Source of the DNA: Clitopilus passeckerianus
Lineage: Eukaryota; Basidiomycota; Agaricomycetes; Agaricales; Entolomataceae
NCBI GenBank assembly: GCA_944990035.1
Contig: CALYLX010000142.1
Span: forward strand, 372,001-436,000
Direction: 5' to 3'
DNA length: 64,000 nucleotides
Shown here: in pieces, positions 24,158-35,796 of the stretch
How positions within the stretch are numbered: the first letter of the stretch is position 1
Layout of the letters: each line of letters starts with the position of its first letter
The notes under the pieces: model-generated
The model's database searches: none
The model's input: the letters and a program-made list of their open reading frames with translations, nothing else
What the model was told of the DNA's origin: nothing
Program-made: the position numbers and the translations under genes

Positions 24158-26811
24158 TATCCTCTGAAGGAAGTTTGATCTAAAAAAAATTGATGCCTGT
24201 TAGTATTTGTGTTCATGCGATTTCCGCGAGAATCTTCCACCTGCGACTTGAATGGAATGCACCGACGCCACCAATCTGGTGTTTAGCAGTCTACTGCGGT
24301 GAGTTCGTTGCTTCCCTACGTTGTCTTCTGGTTCAAATCTTTCGTTGGAGTTACCGAGTGTTAGTCGTCGATGATGTCTGGAGGAGCGTCATGGCTTGAC
24401 CGGAGCAGTCCACGTACAGTTAACTAACCGTGGGAATATAAGCTTAGTCATATAATCTAACCCCATTGATTCTCGATTGCCTTGACTTTCACTGTGAAAT
24501 CCAGTAGTGTGGCCTCAGAAAGGCATCATTCCGACATACCCCTTCTGGAGCCCTATCAGCATATTCGGGGTCGCATGGGAAGCTCATCAACTTTGAACGA
24601 GCAATGGCGGGATACTTAGTCTTGAATTACGCTGCAAATCCACGACAGTGGGATTTACAGATATTGGACGCGTACGTGAATCACTTTATCCTTTCGACAA
24701 TAGGGTGCTAGGTAGCTGAACGGTATCACATCTCAAGGCGTAACACATTCATCCATGTGCATCATCATTGAGTTGCCGGCCGAGACTATCTGCTTCGAAT
24801 TCATAATCGAGTCGGTCAAACCCTTAACATACTTCTTCAAACCGTCTCCGTCTCCGTGGGCCATTGTCGCGAAATCAAGGAAGGATCAACAAGAATTTTT
24901 CTCACCAGAGATATCCAGAAACTCGGCGTTTACATCGATGGAAACGTTCTTTCCAAGTAAAGGATATCGACGATCCCCAATTGATTCCTTCATGTTCTTA
25001 TTGATGCACCGGATAGGTCGAGGTTTTCAACAGACTAGAACGCGTCCGCGTGAATTCTATGATCCTTGGACATCTTGGACAGGCCTTGTAAAGGTTATCA
25101 CGTTTGTTAATTTCCCCGGCGCCGAATCAATTGCAAAGTATTCCCTCCGAACCGACTCCTCGCGCTTGACTTTGACAGGAAAACAACGGCATCCGTTCTA
25201 TGGAACGCGTGGTTCATCGGACATGTCTTATCTTCTTGAATCTACCTCTAAATCTTCCTCTGTATGCGCAGTATCGCGACTTTCAGGCGCTGCCAAACCG
25301 TCGATTATGGGCTTTCAGGAACCAACGATACCGTTTGCTTCCTCTCATTCATTGTTGGTATACAGATGGACAAAACTGATCGGGATACCCTGATCCAGCG
25401 GACAGCTAGACCACCAATATGCTCAATGACTGATTGTGGCACCGGCTAAGCACTCTATACTGGGGCGTTATGAGCCTGAAAGCCAGTTTAGAATGGCAGG
25501 CGTTATTGTATGTTCCTCCCTCAAAATACCCTCCACTCCTGAGGAGATTATTGTCAATGTTCCTCTCTCTACAGGTTATTGTGAGGTCGGGATCAAAACG
25601 ACTTCAAGGGGCCGACAGGGCCAAACGAACTCAGATAAACTCGACGATACCCACCCAAAGGGACGGAAGGTTCACTATGGGAAGATTACTCCGAGATTAG
25701 CAACATAGCCGCCTTCAACGGACTGTTGGACAACGTGAACACAATCCAGACAGGTGTGATCCTTCTTCTTCTACCAAGGCACACTCAAGGTTCTGGACGA
25801 GATGCCAACAACAAGTTTCTTGCTTCTCTGCCTGTGCGAGGGGCATAGCCAAGCGTCAAGAATTAGCGCATGGCTGTTTCTTGTTTACGTCTGTCCGCCT
25901 TTAGATTAGCCGGAACGACGAACTTCGAATGTTTGGCGGGATGGAGTCATGGACCAAAATGCAAATGGTACTTTGTGGGTTGTGGCTCTCGTCTTTCTGA
26001 TGAGACTTCATGAGAGCGTCATGAGAGCGTAGCGCCATTACACACAACTGCACCACTTTCCAATATCACATCCTATCTGGGAAATCCGCCTGCCTTTCCA
26101 TACGCGGATGATATGGGTAAGGTAAGTCCGTATATCCGAGCCTGCGCTGTTTGCCTGTTTGCCTTTGTTCCTTTTGATCAGACGCCTGATGAACTGATCA
26201 CACTGTAGGCCTCGCTTTTGGGTCAATTCGATTTCTGCATGATGATGAAATCTGGGGTGTCTTTCCAACGAGGACACGGTTTTGAGGTAGGTCCCCAATC
26301 ATGCTATCCCCTCGCTCAACCAAGGATGGATCCCGTGGATGAAACGGAATGAGGAGGGCAATCGTATTTCCGAGCCTGGAGAGGGTTCGATCACAGACTA
26401 AACTCTATAATCGATAGGCTACTTTACATTGTACCCAATTCGGGCCACATGGAACAACCTCGACAGACTCTCAGCGAAGTCGACCCTGACGTCCAACGTT
26501 ATCTCTCAAGCGGATTCATTAACTGGCCATTATTCGAGATTTAGAGGATAATTCCGGACGTGGGTTCGACACCAGTTTCGGTTGGGTCTTACAAAAATAT
26601 ACAATCCCACATGTGCAATCGGGAGTCGAAAAATCCCATATTGGAACCTGATCCTCAGGGCATGGGATTCCGTTTCAAGTATTTGTGTGTGACTGCACTG
26701 CTGTCACGCAACACTGCCTTGCCTTGAAAAATAATATCTCCAAGCGGCATCTGCCACATCTGTCAAGCCATTTCGATCTTGAAAGTTCGATTCGATCTCG
26801 TTTGTTACTTA
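24158..26811. other. 2.7 kb gene-poor stretch with decayed-looking frames
   Basis: The stretch separates two divergent genes. An uninterrupted frame of 212 codons (24755-25393, plus strand) begins with a vaguely F-box-like ELPAETICFEFI, but nothing downstream supports a domain, and a neighbouring frame looks equally coding-like at 24850-24960. That would fit a degraded gene. A 12-base tandem duplication (CATGAGAGCGT) lies near 26010-26030. No intact gene is supported. Confidence 0.4.
24755..25393 (+). pseudogene. Possible degraded F-box-like gene (weak)
   Basis: An open frame of 212 codons lacks a recognisable domain apart from a short N-terminal IIELPAETI resembling an F-box start. A second frame on the same strand also reads protein-like between 24850 and 24960 (HCREIKEGSTRIFLTRDI), which is what small insertions or deletions in an old gene would produce. 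This could equally be chance. Confidence 0.2.
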
Positions 26812-28412
26812 ATGGCCCCGGACGCACTTAAGGGCCAACCTGCAAACTCTGAAGAGGTCGCCTGTTCCTTTTCTGCTCCCTCTTCATATAAAATGCAGGC
26901 GTCGGATTCTTTTCCACCATTGCAACTCAAAGGCGAAGTCTTGGACATGGAGTTCACTGTCGACACTGATCACAGGTTCGTACACCACTACATTGTCCTC
27001 TCGTCAATTACATTGCCGACTTATTAACCGCCCTCCCCTCTACTTCCGATTTTTCCCAAAAATAGGAAACGAAGGAGGAATCGCACCACCCAGAGCTGCC
27101 TCAACTGTCATACTTCCAAGCGGAAGGTTTGTACTCATCGTCTGTGATGGTGTGCAGAGTGCTTAGGTGTCAATTTTCAGTGTGATCGCAAGCGTCCTTG
27201 CCAGCGATGCATCCAGTTGGGTTTGGTAAGTCCCTCTGAAGTCATCGAGTACAACCGAATCTAACGCCGCACCTCCAGACCGGCCTCTGTGTCTATGAGA
27301 TCGACGATCCTGCGTTGAGGTAAGGCGGCTCTACCAACACCTCCGACGATCATCATGAGCTTATCATCATTTTTTTTCATAGAGATGACCCCTCCGTCGA
27401 CGAGAACACCCGTCTGCGTAACAGAATAGCAGAGCTGGAAAGTTTAGTTCGGGAACTTCGAGGTAAGACTTTCTCTATTGTTTCGCTTCGTCACCGACCT
27501 CATCATCCGGCAACAGGCAAACCCCATCCACGATGGGCAGAGAACAACTTCAGAGACGGCGACCCCAACGAGAAGTGGCATTCGCGGGCAGCCAAGTGCC
27601 AGCCTTTAGCCAAACGTCGTGGCCTCTCCCCGGCACGCCTCGGCCTCGGGGATACACGTGTGCAATCCTCACTCATGAGCCCTGTCAAGGCAGAGCCTTC
27701 AGCGGAGAACGGTGGTCTCTACCGATTCACCCCGTCGCCGCCCGCAACGCGATATAATGGCTACGATCCCCAACAAGCACCACAGCAAGCAGGCTACAAC
27801 GACTCGTACGCCAACACCCCTTCAACGTCGCCATCGGTTACGTACACGAACACTGCCAATGGCAATGGGGCCATACCTTCTTCCTACTCTGATGGAGGCA
27901 ACTACAACCTCTCTGGTAGTGACGATGGCAACGTCTATAGTTCTGATCACTATGACCAGAACATCTGCCCATGTCGCACCAATCCAGCGACTGGCATCGC
28001 CTACATCTCCCTAGCCCAACAGCTGCAATCGTCGCTTGGCTCCCTCCGGCAATTTAGCCATCATCCCCCCAACACCTCCTGCTCTCTCTATCGAAGGATC
28101 GTCGAGCTAAACAGCGCCATGCAGTATGTACCTGTCGTTCGATCGCAGACAGCGACTCAAGTGAACTCAAATCATCTCAGTGGCAACGAGCCTGTAGAGA
28201 ACCATCCACAATCGACGGCTGGATTCGAGAATGCGCTGAATGCCCGTGGCATCACCACTCCACTGTCTGCGTCTAGCGGACATGGGTCCTTCGACACTGG
28301 CTCATCAGCGGGTGTCGCACCCCAAGAGTGGAATGCCCTCGCCGCAGCCGGTTACAATCCTTACTTTCCTGTCCACAACGACCATAATCTGTACCAACAA
28401 GTCATGACTTGA
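26812..28412 (+). CDS. Zn2Cys6 fungal transcription factor
   Basis: This is a predicted nuclear DNA-binding regulator with a Gal4-type binuclear zinc cluster. Five short introns, all GT..AG and in frame, interrupt the 5' half. The cluster is split across exons as SCLNCHTSKRK / CDRKRPCQRCIQLGL / TGLCVYEIDDP, supplying all six cysteines. It is followed by a leucine-bearing coiled segment (NRIAELESLVRELRG) that may mediate dimerisation. The C-terminal half is Asn/Ser/Tyr-rich, then has a conserved block with CPCRTNPATGIAYISLAQQL and SCSLYRRIVELNSAM, seen in a group of agaricomycete Zn2Cys6 proteins. No fungal-specific middle homology domain is visible. The first in-frame ATG is at 26812; another at 26893 is possible. 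Target genes are unknown. Confidence 0.88.
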
Positions 28413-28587
28413 TTCGCATTATGCCTGGCGCTTACTTTATCTGTCGTTTCTCCATCAAAAGTGTATATTACCTTTAGACTTTGCTACATTTTTGCCTTTC
28501 TTCTTGGGGTTTTGAGGGACTCAATGGACTGCCTGACATCGCATCACAATTATTACAGTACTTTGTATATTTACACATCTTTTACAT

Positions 28588-29767
28588 TTAATGGGTATTA
28601 GGGTTTACTTGGAATCGAAATACACGCTGCGAGGACGGGTCCTTCTTTACCAACTCGCCATTCTCCAATCTCCAGATATCACGCTCGATGAATAAGGCTT
28701 GACCGTCTGTTCTGATCAACAATACCGTGGACAAGCGTGTGCCGTAAGCGTTGTCTGCCATGCTGGGTATACCCTCTATTGTGAGAGGGAACGGCGCGAC
28801 ATGGACCGTGTTCCGAAGTTTCCCTCGTTCAACGATTTGTTCGCTAGATCTCCAGCTACATTGTCGGATGAGCACGGGAGCGGAAACGATAAAAGTGCCG
28901 GGAAATTCGTCAGTCGCGATTATCTGAAGGCAGCCAACGGGACAGTGTGACAAGGAACGTACGAGAGCAGATGGAAGAGTTGTTCCACAAGTTCCGACTC
29001 TTGTAACTCCTTTCGTTCCAAGAGCTTGTCTAGGTCACTTGAAGCCTGGCGAACTTTCGTCCACTCGGCGTTCAGGCCGTCGATGGCATTAGAGACGCAT
29101 CCACAGTTTTTTTCCTGAGCAGAAAGGGGCCGGGAGGTAATCAAGCCACCTGTACCACGGTTCGTCGTGTATATGGAGTCATATCGCAAACTGCCGTCTT
29201 GGCCTGACGCAGATGGTGAGAAGAGAAGTAGGTTGAACCCAGCAAATTTAGCATCCGGAGGGACAAGTTGTCTAGCTTGATCTTCTAGAGCAGTAGATGA
29301 ATCTGATAGAAGGAAGTTCGCAGTGAGAGAACCCCTAGAGGAGCTGCATGCTTTGATGGGCTCCGTAATGTTCGTTCTATTGCATAGTACGGGCGCGTGC
29401 CTTAATATGTGGGGAACTGTATGCAGAGTAGCACAACACACGCACAAGACTGCTGCTTTTCCTGCTCGGCTGACGCCAAACCAGGTTCCCCCTGCTTGTG
29501 CATCACGGCCGGAGAGAACATCTGGCGAAGAGTGATCATGCCGGTCGAATGAATGCCATTGGGCATCCAGGGTTGGTCTGCTCAGAAACTCGTCTCGGTT
29601 ATCAGCAAGGATTCTTTCCCATGCAGCACAGAAGATTCGTTTGGATTTACATCATTGCGATAGGAATTTGAATGAATGATCAGGTTAATGTGCCAGTGGT
29701 GAGATGTTTCTGACAGGACTCACAGAGCATAATCCGGATGATTAAGAGTCCAAACGGCTATACACAT
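28588..29767 (-). CDS. TANGO2: TANGO2 (NRDE) family protein
   Basis: TANGO2 relatives are implicated in Golgi/ER organisation, lipid metabolism and haem handling; the biochemical activity is debated. The first exon (29767-29724) encodes MCIAVWTLNHPDYAL and splices to ILADNRDEFLSRPT, so the invariant Cys2 and the NRDEF signature are both present. These are followed by LSGRDAQAGGTWFGVSRAGK, the family's G-G-T-W-x-G motif, and then after an intron RTNITEPIKACSSSRGSL. Later exons give GFNLLLFSPS and the C-terminal TRLSTVLLIRTDGQALFIER. The stop is TAA at 28588-28590. It is divergent from ARP6, with only 183 bases between the two start codons. Confidence 0.9.
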
Positions 29768-29950
29768 GGCTCGCAGTCCTTTTGAAGAACAATACAATCG
29801 CGATAGGTCTGACGAGGTTGTCCGAGGCAGCGAATGGCAGGCTGCATTACCACGTCAATCTCCGTTTCGCGCTTACCTGACTCAGCCGTTCAGATTCAAG
29901 CTTTTGATCGTGGCTCTCACGTTGGGACCCTGTAAGTGACCTCAACATCC
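29768..29950. promoter_or_regulatory. Shared divergent promoter, TANGO2 / ARP6
   Basis: The start codons of the two divergent genes are separated by 183 bases, so both 5' untranslated regions and core promoters must lie here. I see no clear TATA box. Confidence 0.5.
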
Positions 29951-31786
29951 ATGATGAAAACGGTCGTATTAGACAATGGCGCCTCTACTGTCAAAACAGG
30001 ACTCTCAGTGGGTAAATTGGAAAAACCTAGGTAAAATGAATCTGATACCAACGACACATCTTCTGATTACGCTGTTCAGAGTCATAACGAATGCTGTTAT
30101 TCGATCGAAAGGAGACAAAATAACCTATTTTGGTCACGAGTTTGCGAACTGTAGGGACTACTCGTCATTGCACTACAGACTACCTTTCGAGAAGGTAAAA
30201 CTACGCGCGAATACTTGGCACATTCGGGGCTCGGGCTTATGGACGTTTAGGGTTATCTCGTTGACTGGGACGCCCAGAAAGCTGTCTGGGATGGTATATT
30301 TTCAACAGATATCCTTGGGGTAAGAATCACTTATAACAGAAGTCTCTCGTCCTTCGCCTGATCATGCAAGTAGATCGACACGACGACGTGCTCGTTACTA
30401 ATCACAGAGCCGTATTTCAACCTTCCGAATTTACAGGAGATCTACGACGAATTCGTCTTCGAGGAGTATGAGTTCCAGTCGTATTATCGATGCACGCGTT
30501 CGTTCAAATTTTACTACTTCTGGCACCTGGATGGCAAAGTAATGGTATCTATGATCCGGGATAGCTGCCTCCCTTATACCTCATGGCTCATTGTTCCAAC
30601 GGCCTGGCTTACCTCCGGCAGATTGCGCCATCGTGGTTGATGCTGGGTTCAGCTTTACACATGTGGTTCCACTGCTCAATGGTAGGATTATCTGGAACGC
30701 AGTGCGGAGGTGAGCACGCTCTCCCCTATCGATGATCAAACCACCCACACTGTATGAAGGATAGATGTTGGTGGGAAGCTATTGACCAACCAGCTTAAAG
30801 AACTCGTTTCGTTCCGTCAATGGAACATGATGGACGAAACATATATTATGAACGACGTCAAAGAAGTCTGCTGTTATGTCTCCATGAACTACAGGGCGGA
30901 TCTTGAGTCGTGCAGGTAACGTAGGGGAATAGACCGATAAGGAGTTCACTAACTTATTCAGCCAGATCCAATCCCACGAGGAGCCCAATAGTCCAGGAAT
31001 ACATTTTGCCTGATCTATCTTCCAATAAGAAAGGACGAATTCGTTCTCAGGACGATGTTGTTTCAGATAACGACCAGATTCTCTTCATGAGGAACGAGCG
31101 TTTCTCTGTTCCGGAAATTCTATTTCGTCCTGACGATATTGGTGGGAGACTTCTCCATCTCCTCCAGCCTCATCTCGTACTGATAGCACAAATTAGGCCT
31201 GTCTCAGATGGGACTTCCTGCAACGATTGCTCTGGCCATTTCCTTGCTACCCAAAGATCTGCAAGGAATGTTCTGGGCGAACATCGGCCTGATCGGGGGA
31301 ACAACGAAGTTCCCTGGCTTCTCAGAGCGTCTGTAAGTACACATGTCTGGTCACATTGCTAGCAGTATGCTCAGGTTTTCCAAATACGTTCCAATCACCA
31401 GGGCAACTGAATTGCGATCTCTCGCTCCAGCAGAATATGTGGTGGAGGTATACGAATGTCCTGAGTGCATATCATGATTTAATTTACGGCTTCTATGAAG
31501 ATGCTAACTCGCCCCACTAGGCCAGTTCTGCAAGCTTACGAAGCTGCTCAAAATTTCATCAAAACTCCTGAATTCTCACAACGGCTCGTAACGAAAAGCT
31601 GAGTATGCTGAGAGTGGTAGTAACGCCACCAGGCGGAAGTTCTGGGATTGGAGGCCACATGAGCCCGCGAAAGACAAACCGAAAGAACAGGAGTTTGAGG
31701 CATCACCCGTCCGCGGAGCCAAAAGTAGGCAGCGACAGGATGAACGGGCGCCCGCCCGAGCAAGGGGCAGATCTGTTCGGCGATGA
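29951..31786 (+). CDS. ARP6: Actin-related protein Arp6 (SWR1 complex)
   Basis: Arp6 is a nuclear actin-related subunit of the SWR1/SRCAP chromatin remodeller that deposits histone H2A.Z. The first exon (29951-30030) encodes [18 protein letters not shown], the nucleotide-binding phosphate loop. Later exons give [18 protein letters not shown] and [13 protein letters not shown], then [20 protein letters not shown] with [10 protein letters not shown], which is diagnostic of Arp6. Next come [35 protein letters not shown] and [14 protein letters not shown]. Near the 3' end the frame stops early at TGA 31600-31602, after an AAAA run (31594-31597). Reading with one A fewer restores the conserved end, including [14 protein letters not shown] and an Arg-rich tail, to TGA 31784-31786. 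I take the span to the restored stop; the break is probably an assembly error. Confidence 0.93.
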
Positions 31787-32016
31787 CAGTTCCGGTCTAC
31801 ATTGTCTCTTCTAAAACATATGCAATGCACAGATGTTGGGAAGCGTGCATATCCTCCTCTTCATGAATTTTACGGAGATATCATATGGATTCGTTGCTGG
31901 TATTTCTTTCAATAATAATGTTACATTGACATGCCGCCCATATACGGATGAACAAATGAAATGTTTGCAAAGCTCTAAATACGCCACAATAGTTACCGTA
32001 ACCCATCAATTATATT

Positions 32017-33538
32017 TTATATCTCTGCAGCACCAGTGTAAGGCCCTCGGGTGACCTGAGAACCGGTATACGGTAGAGTATCTACCGAGTTACGGCCACC
32101 AGTGGTGTAAAATGCAGATGCTATGGGAGATACCGGATCTGAGAGGTCCCGGGTCTGTAGAGCTGGTTCAGTAACACCATACTGAGACACGGTGGGATTT
32201 AACATACGTGACCGTAAGGGCTTGAAGTTATTGAGGATAGGCCCTGGGCCGGGGATGGAGATGTGACTGTCCTGAGATCTTGTACTGTCTGCATGACAGT
32301 TCCAGGCGCAGTTAACCCAGATGTCGGACTTGAAGGGTCATAACGCGGGTCTGGCTTCTGGGACAAGCTCGGGGGGAATGGTGTAATCGGAGGAACATCT
32401 TCATCAAGGTCAATTCGAGCATTGGATTGCTTGCGCCTCTTGTTCTGTTTGCGGACCCAACTGCCAACCATCGAACCTGTTTGCCCTGGATTACCCTCGT
32501 CCCTTCGGCTTCGGTACCAGAAGATCGCAAGGCCGACGGCAGCCAAGAACGCAATCCCCCCAACTACCCCTCCCGCGATTGCTCCAGCAGGTGCCTGGGA
32601 CGAGGTGCCTGAGGACGAGGAGGTGGGGATTGGAGAAGCGTCGGTGGTAGGCAATAGGATCGTGGAAGATGTCGGTGGCGCTTGGGAGGTTAGCTGAGCC
32701 GAAGTCGTTGTACTACCGCCCAGTCCCTGCTGGCTGACTGCACATCATAGCTGAGCTGACATGTCTCGGTACATCAGTCAAAAAATGGCATACATAGCTG
32801 GGCTTTGAGAGGATCAAAGTTGTTGTTCGTCTATTTGAAATAACAGATCTTCAGAAGGCATTAGACAGGAAATGTCATGAGGAACACGAACCTGAGTGAC
32901 GTTCAAGTTGGCCCACCCAGGCACTTCAGTCGCAGGTGGAATATCTCTCGGGAATCTACGTCGAGAAGGTACATTTATGCTGTCTCTCGAACTGGCGGCT
33001 TTACTTACGTTGCGACAAAGATCTGGGGGCAATTCATTGACCAGTCCGTCCAATTGGCATAGGTACGGCCTTGACATCCTCCGCAAGCGCTAATCAAGGA
33101 GTAGTACACAGTGTTGCACAAGCATGGGTTCGCTTCGGAGGCGTTCGGCGGAAGATAGTGTGTTTTAGGTGGTATTGCAGGGACAATGTACGCTAGGCAA
33201 GCGGGAGAAGGTACCAGTGAGCGGTCGATCACGTGCCAAGTGGATAGTCCTGGTTGTGCCACCAGCTTAACCACGCAAGTCCAAAGGAAGGTTACTCACG
33301 CCGACCCAAGCATGTTGTCTCCAGATAGGCCGCAACCAAACAAGGATTCTGTTGTTTAGAATTAAGAGCCTTTAATCGACTTTCAATATTCAGTAACGAG
33401 GGAGATAAGATCAGGAGATAGGCGAACCCATTGGTATTCCGGAACACATATGGTCACTTCCGTGCTTTGAGCCAGTACCTCTGCCAGATTCCATAACAAG
33501 CTAGCGGTTGAGAGTATCCTTAACCATACAAAGAGCAT
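32017..33538 (-). CDS. Single-pass membrane glycoprotein, Cys-rich ectodomain
   Basis: The function is unknown. The start at 33538 gives a good signal peptide (MLFVWLRILSTASLLW..LAQS). The ectodomain continues through several exons with CVPEYQWALNSKQQNPCLVA, then HYLPPNASEANPCLCNTV, YYSLISACGGCQGRTYANWT and WTDWSMNCPQIF. This is a Cys-rich pattern found in an agaricomycete-specific family. A Ser/Thr-rich stalk precedes a single membrane segment (AGAIAGGVVGGIAFLAAVGL) with a basic stop-transfer (YRSRR). The cytoplasmic tail has RIDLDEDVPPITPFPPS and many Ser/Pro sites. The topology resembles fungal cell-surface sensors, but that role is inference. It is head-to-head with a second protein of similar topology whose tail carries a related motif. 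An intron (about 60 bases) after EYQW was placed by frame. Confidence 0.8.
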
Positions 33539-34297
33539 TTTGGCTAGCTCTATGGGCGCACAGAGGTGGGAGAACAAGACTAACCCTGTAAACGCTTGAG
33601 AACACTCGTCCAAAGACACGACCACAGTCACAGGGCACACAGCAAGGGTGTTCTCCGTTGACATTTTGCCGATGGCTGATCATCATGAGTGTTTGTGCTG
33701 ATGAAATGCCACCGCCCGGGATGCGGTGCAACGTGCAATGCCTCATTTGCCTCAAGTTCCAAAACATACGGCAACAACGTGAGCTTAGTTGGTATTTACC
33801 GCTACCTCGAAGAAAACCCCTCTCCTCTGCATCTGCTCAGCAGCAAGCTTTATAGCTAATAGTAACACCCGGACCCACGCCACAGAGTAGGATCAATAAA
33901 TTCCCGGACCGTTCCAGAAGAATTCGTTCTGATGAACACGTTGATCTACAACATCCGAGTGACAGTCAAACCGTCTCAAGCGGAGGAGTTCAACGCATGG
34001 TTCCATCCTGATATAAGAAACTGACGTGATGTCTGGGTGACTGTCGTCGTCTAACCTCCTAATGAGGCCTAGAATATTTTTTCCCACCTCAATCGGTCTC
34101 TTGGCAACTCTCTCTCGGTCTCTTTGCGAGAGCGACCAGTGTCTCTAGTATCGGGAGACTCTTTGTTTATGCTTTCAGGGGGGCAGATGAGTCGTACGAA
34201 ATGACCGATTGATTGCATCTGCCCCGGTATATAGTCGGCATTCTGGTGTTTATTAGGAACGAATCCTTAACTCGCGAGAGCGCGACCCTTCTCCCCT
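33539..34297. promoter_or_regulatory. Divergent promoter region between two glycoprotein genes
   Basis: This 759-base region separates the head-to-head membrane glycoprotein genes and should hold both promoters. A short minus-strand frame at 33893-34087 has no support. A repeated CTCTCGGTCTC-like element occurs near 34105-34125. Confidence 0.45.
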
Positions 34298-35796
34298 ATG
34301 GCCACCAAGCCGCCGCTGGTGATCATTGACGACACCGACTCCCGAGTCAAGTATTCTCCTCAGGGTTGGTTTCAGGATAACGGGAACCGTGATGCGCTGG
34401 GGAACTACGGGCCCACCTACCGTCAAACAGAACGCGGAACAGTCACGAATGGAACACGGTTTAGCTTTCAGTTTCAAGGTATTATGTATGGTTCTCTTTA
34501 TCCGAGGATTACCTCTAACAAGATATGCAGGGACAGGATTCAAAGTTTGTGGTAACAGTGACTATGTGAAGAGCGATCAAGACACCAACGATCCAGCCTT
34601 GAATTGCAAAGTCGACGGTTTAAGCATAACTCAGCAGTCCCCCAGCCTGGTGTTAATAATCAGGCTTTCTGCGAGGTTCAGTCTCTCAGTGATGGCCCCC
34701 ATAACGTTTCAGTAGTCGTAACGACGTCAGGGAGGACGTTCTGGTTCGACTACATTTTGTATGAGCCCTCGATCACCACGAACGAAACGAGTCTTCAGGG
34801 TAAGGCCCTGGTCATTGATAATGCCTATCCTCCAATCAACTACAGTGACGGATGGACATCGTTCAACCAGACTGTACACCTTACTCAAAAGAAGGACTCG
34901 ACCATGAAATTCGATTTCATAGGTGAACATTGATTAGTCTATACCCGTTTGCGTCTCGATTTAACAAAATTTTGTGCAGGGACTGGAGTCACCTGGTATG
35001 GCCTAATACCACAGGGCTTCTCGCAGCAACCCACCTCGGGGCTCTTCTCTATTGACGGCCAGTCAGGGAGATCTTTCACAATACCAGGGAACTCTACCAA
35101 CCAATATAATCAACCCTTCTTCTCCGCGAACAATCTTTCAACTGGCTCCCATTCTCTTACGGTAACATATCAGGGCGACGAAATCATGCACCGCTGACAC
35201 TCGACTACCTCATTCTCGAACCAAATGTAGGGTCATCTGCGCCTTCGCCCTCCTCGCAATCTTCTTCTCCGGCACATTCATCCAAACCACCGATTGGTGC
35301 AATTGTCGGAGGCGTCGTCGGAGGCATTGCTTTGATTCTGACTATAACCGTCCTGGTATGGTTATTTCGGAAACGACGTTCTTCACGCCGCCATGGGGCC
35401 AAGCTTGACCTTGACGAAGAACCGCCCACTCTTTTGACCGCCAACTACACTGCTCAAGCCGGGGTAATCACCCCCTTCATCCAATCGCCTAGCGTTCACC
35501 AATCCAATTCGGTGTCTCAGAGTGACAGCTATCTCGCTACGCCAGCTTCTCCAGGCCCCGGGATGTCTGAAAGCACATCCAGCACCCATCGGTCGTACAC
35601 GCAACTCAGCAGCAGCCTAGGATCGCCTATAGAGTCGCCACCGACAGACTCGAGATTGTCACGGCCGTCAAAGACCCAGCAGTCTCAACCTTCCCAACCA
35701 AGAGAAAGATTAGTGCGCCATGAGGATAGTGGGATACGGTATAACCAAGACGAGGAGATAATTGTGGATGTTCCACCAAGCTATACGGCGAATTGA
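34298..35796 (+). CDS. Single-pass membrane glycoprotein with duplicated ectodomain
   Basis: The function is unknown; it belongs to a family common in agaricomycetes. The extracellular part has two tandem related units. Each starts with a 'V(I)ID..YS..GW' segment (IIDDTDSRVKYSPQGWF; VIDNAYPPINYSDGWTSF), continues with F.F.GTG and ends with FDYILYEPS or LDYLILEPN. Such jelly-roll-like units suggest ligand or glycan binding. After a Ser-rich stalk comes IGAIVGGVVGGIALILTITV, then a basic stop-transfer and a cytoplasmic tail with KLDLDEEPPTLL and ITPF. Introns lie near 34480-34530 and 34921-34979. The frame breaks at 34639-34643 (CCCCC) and near 35180-35187; adding one base at each restores one continuous protein. 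No clear N-terminal signal peptide precedes the first unit from ATG 34298, so an upstream exon may be missing. Confidence 0.78.

Noticed and set aside
26500..26590. GGTTCGACACC on the plus strand, a perfect B box consensus
   Set aside because: The T-stem does not pair and no A box or acceptor stem is found at a suitable distance.
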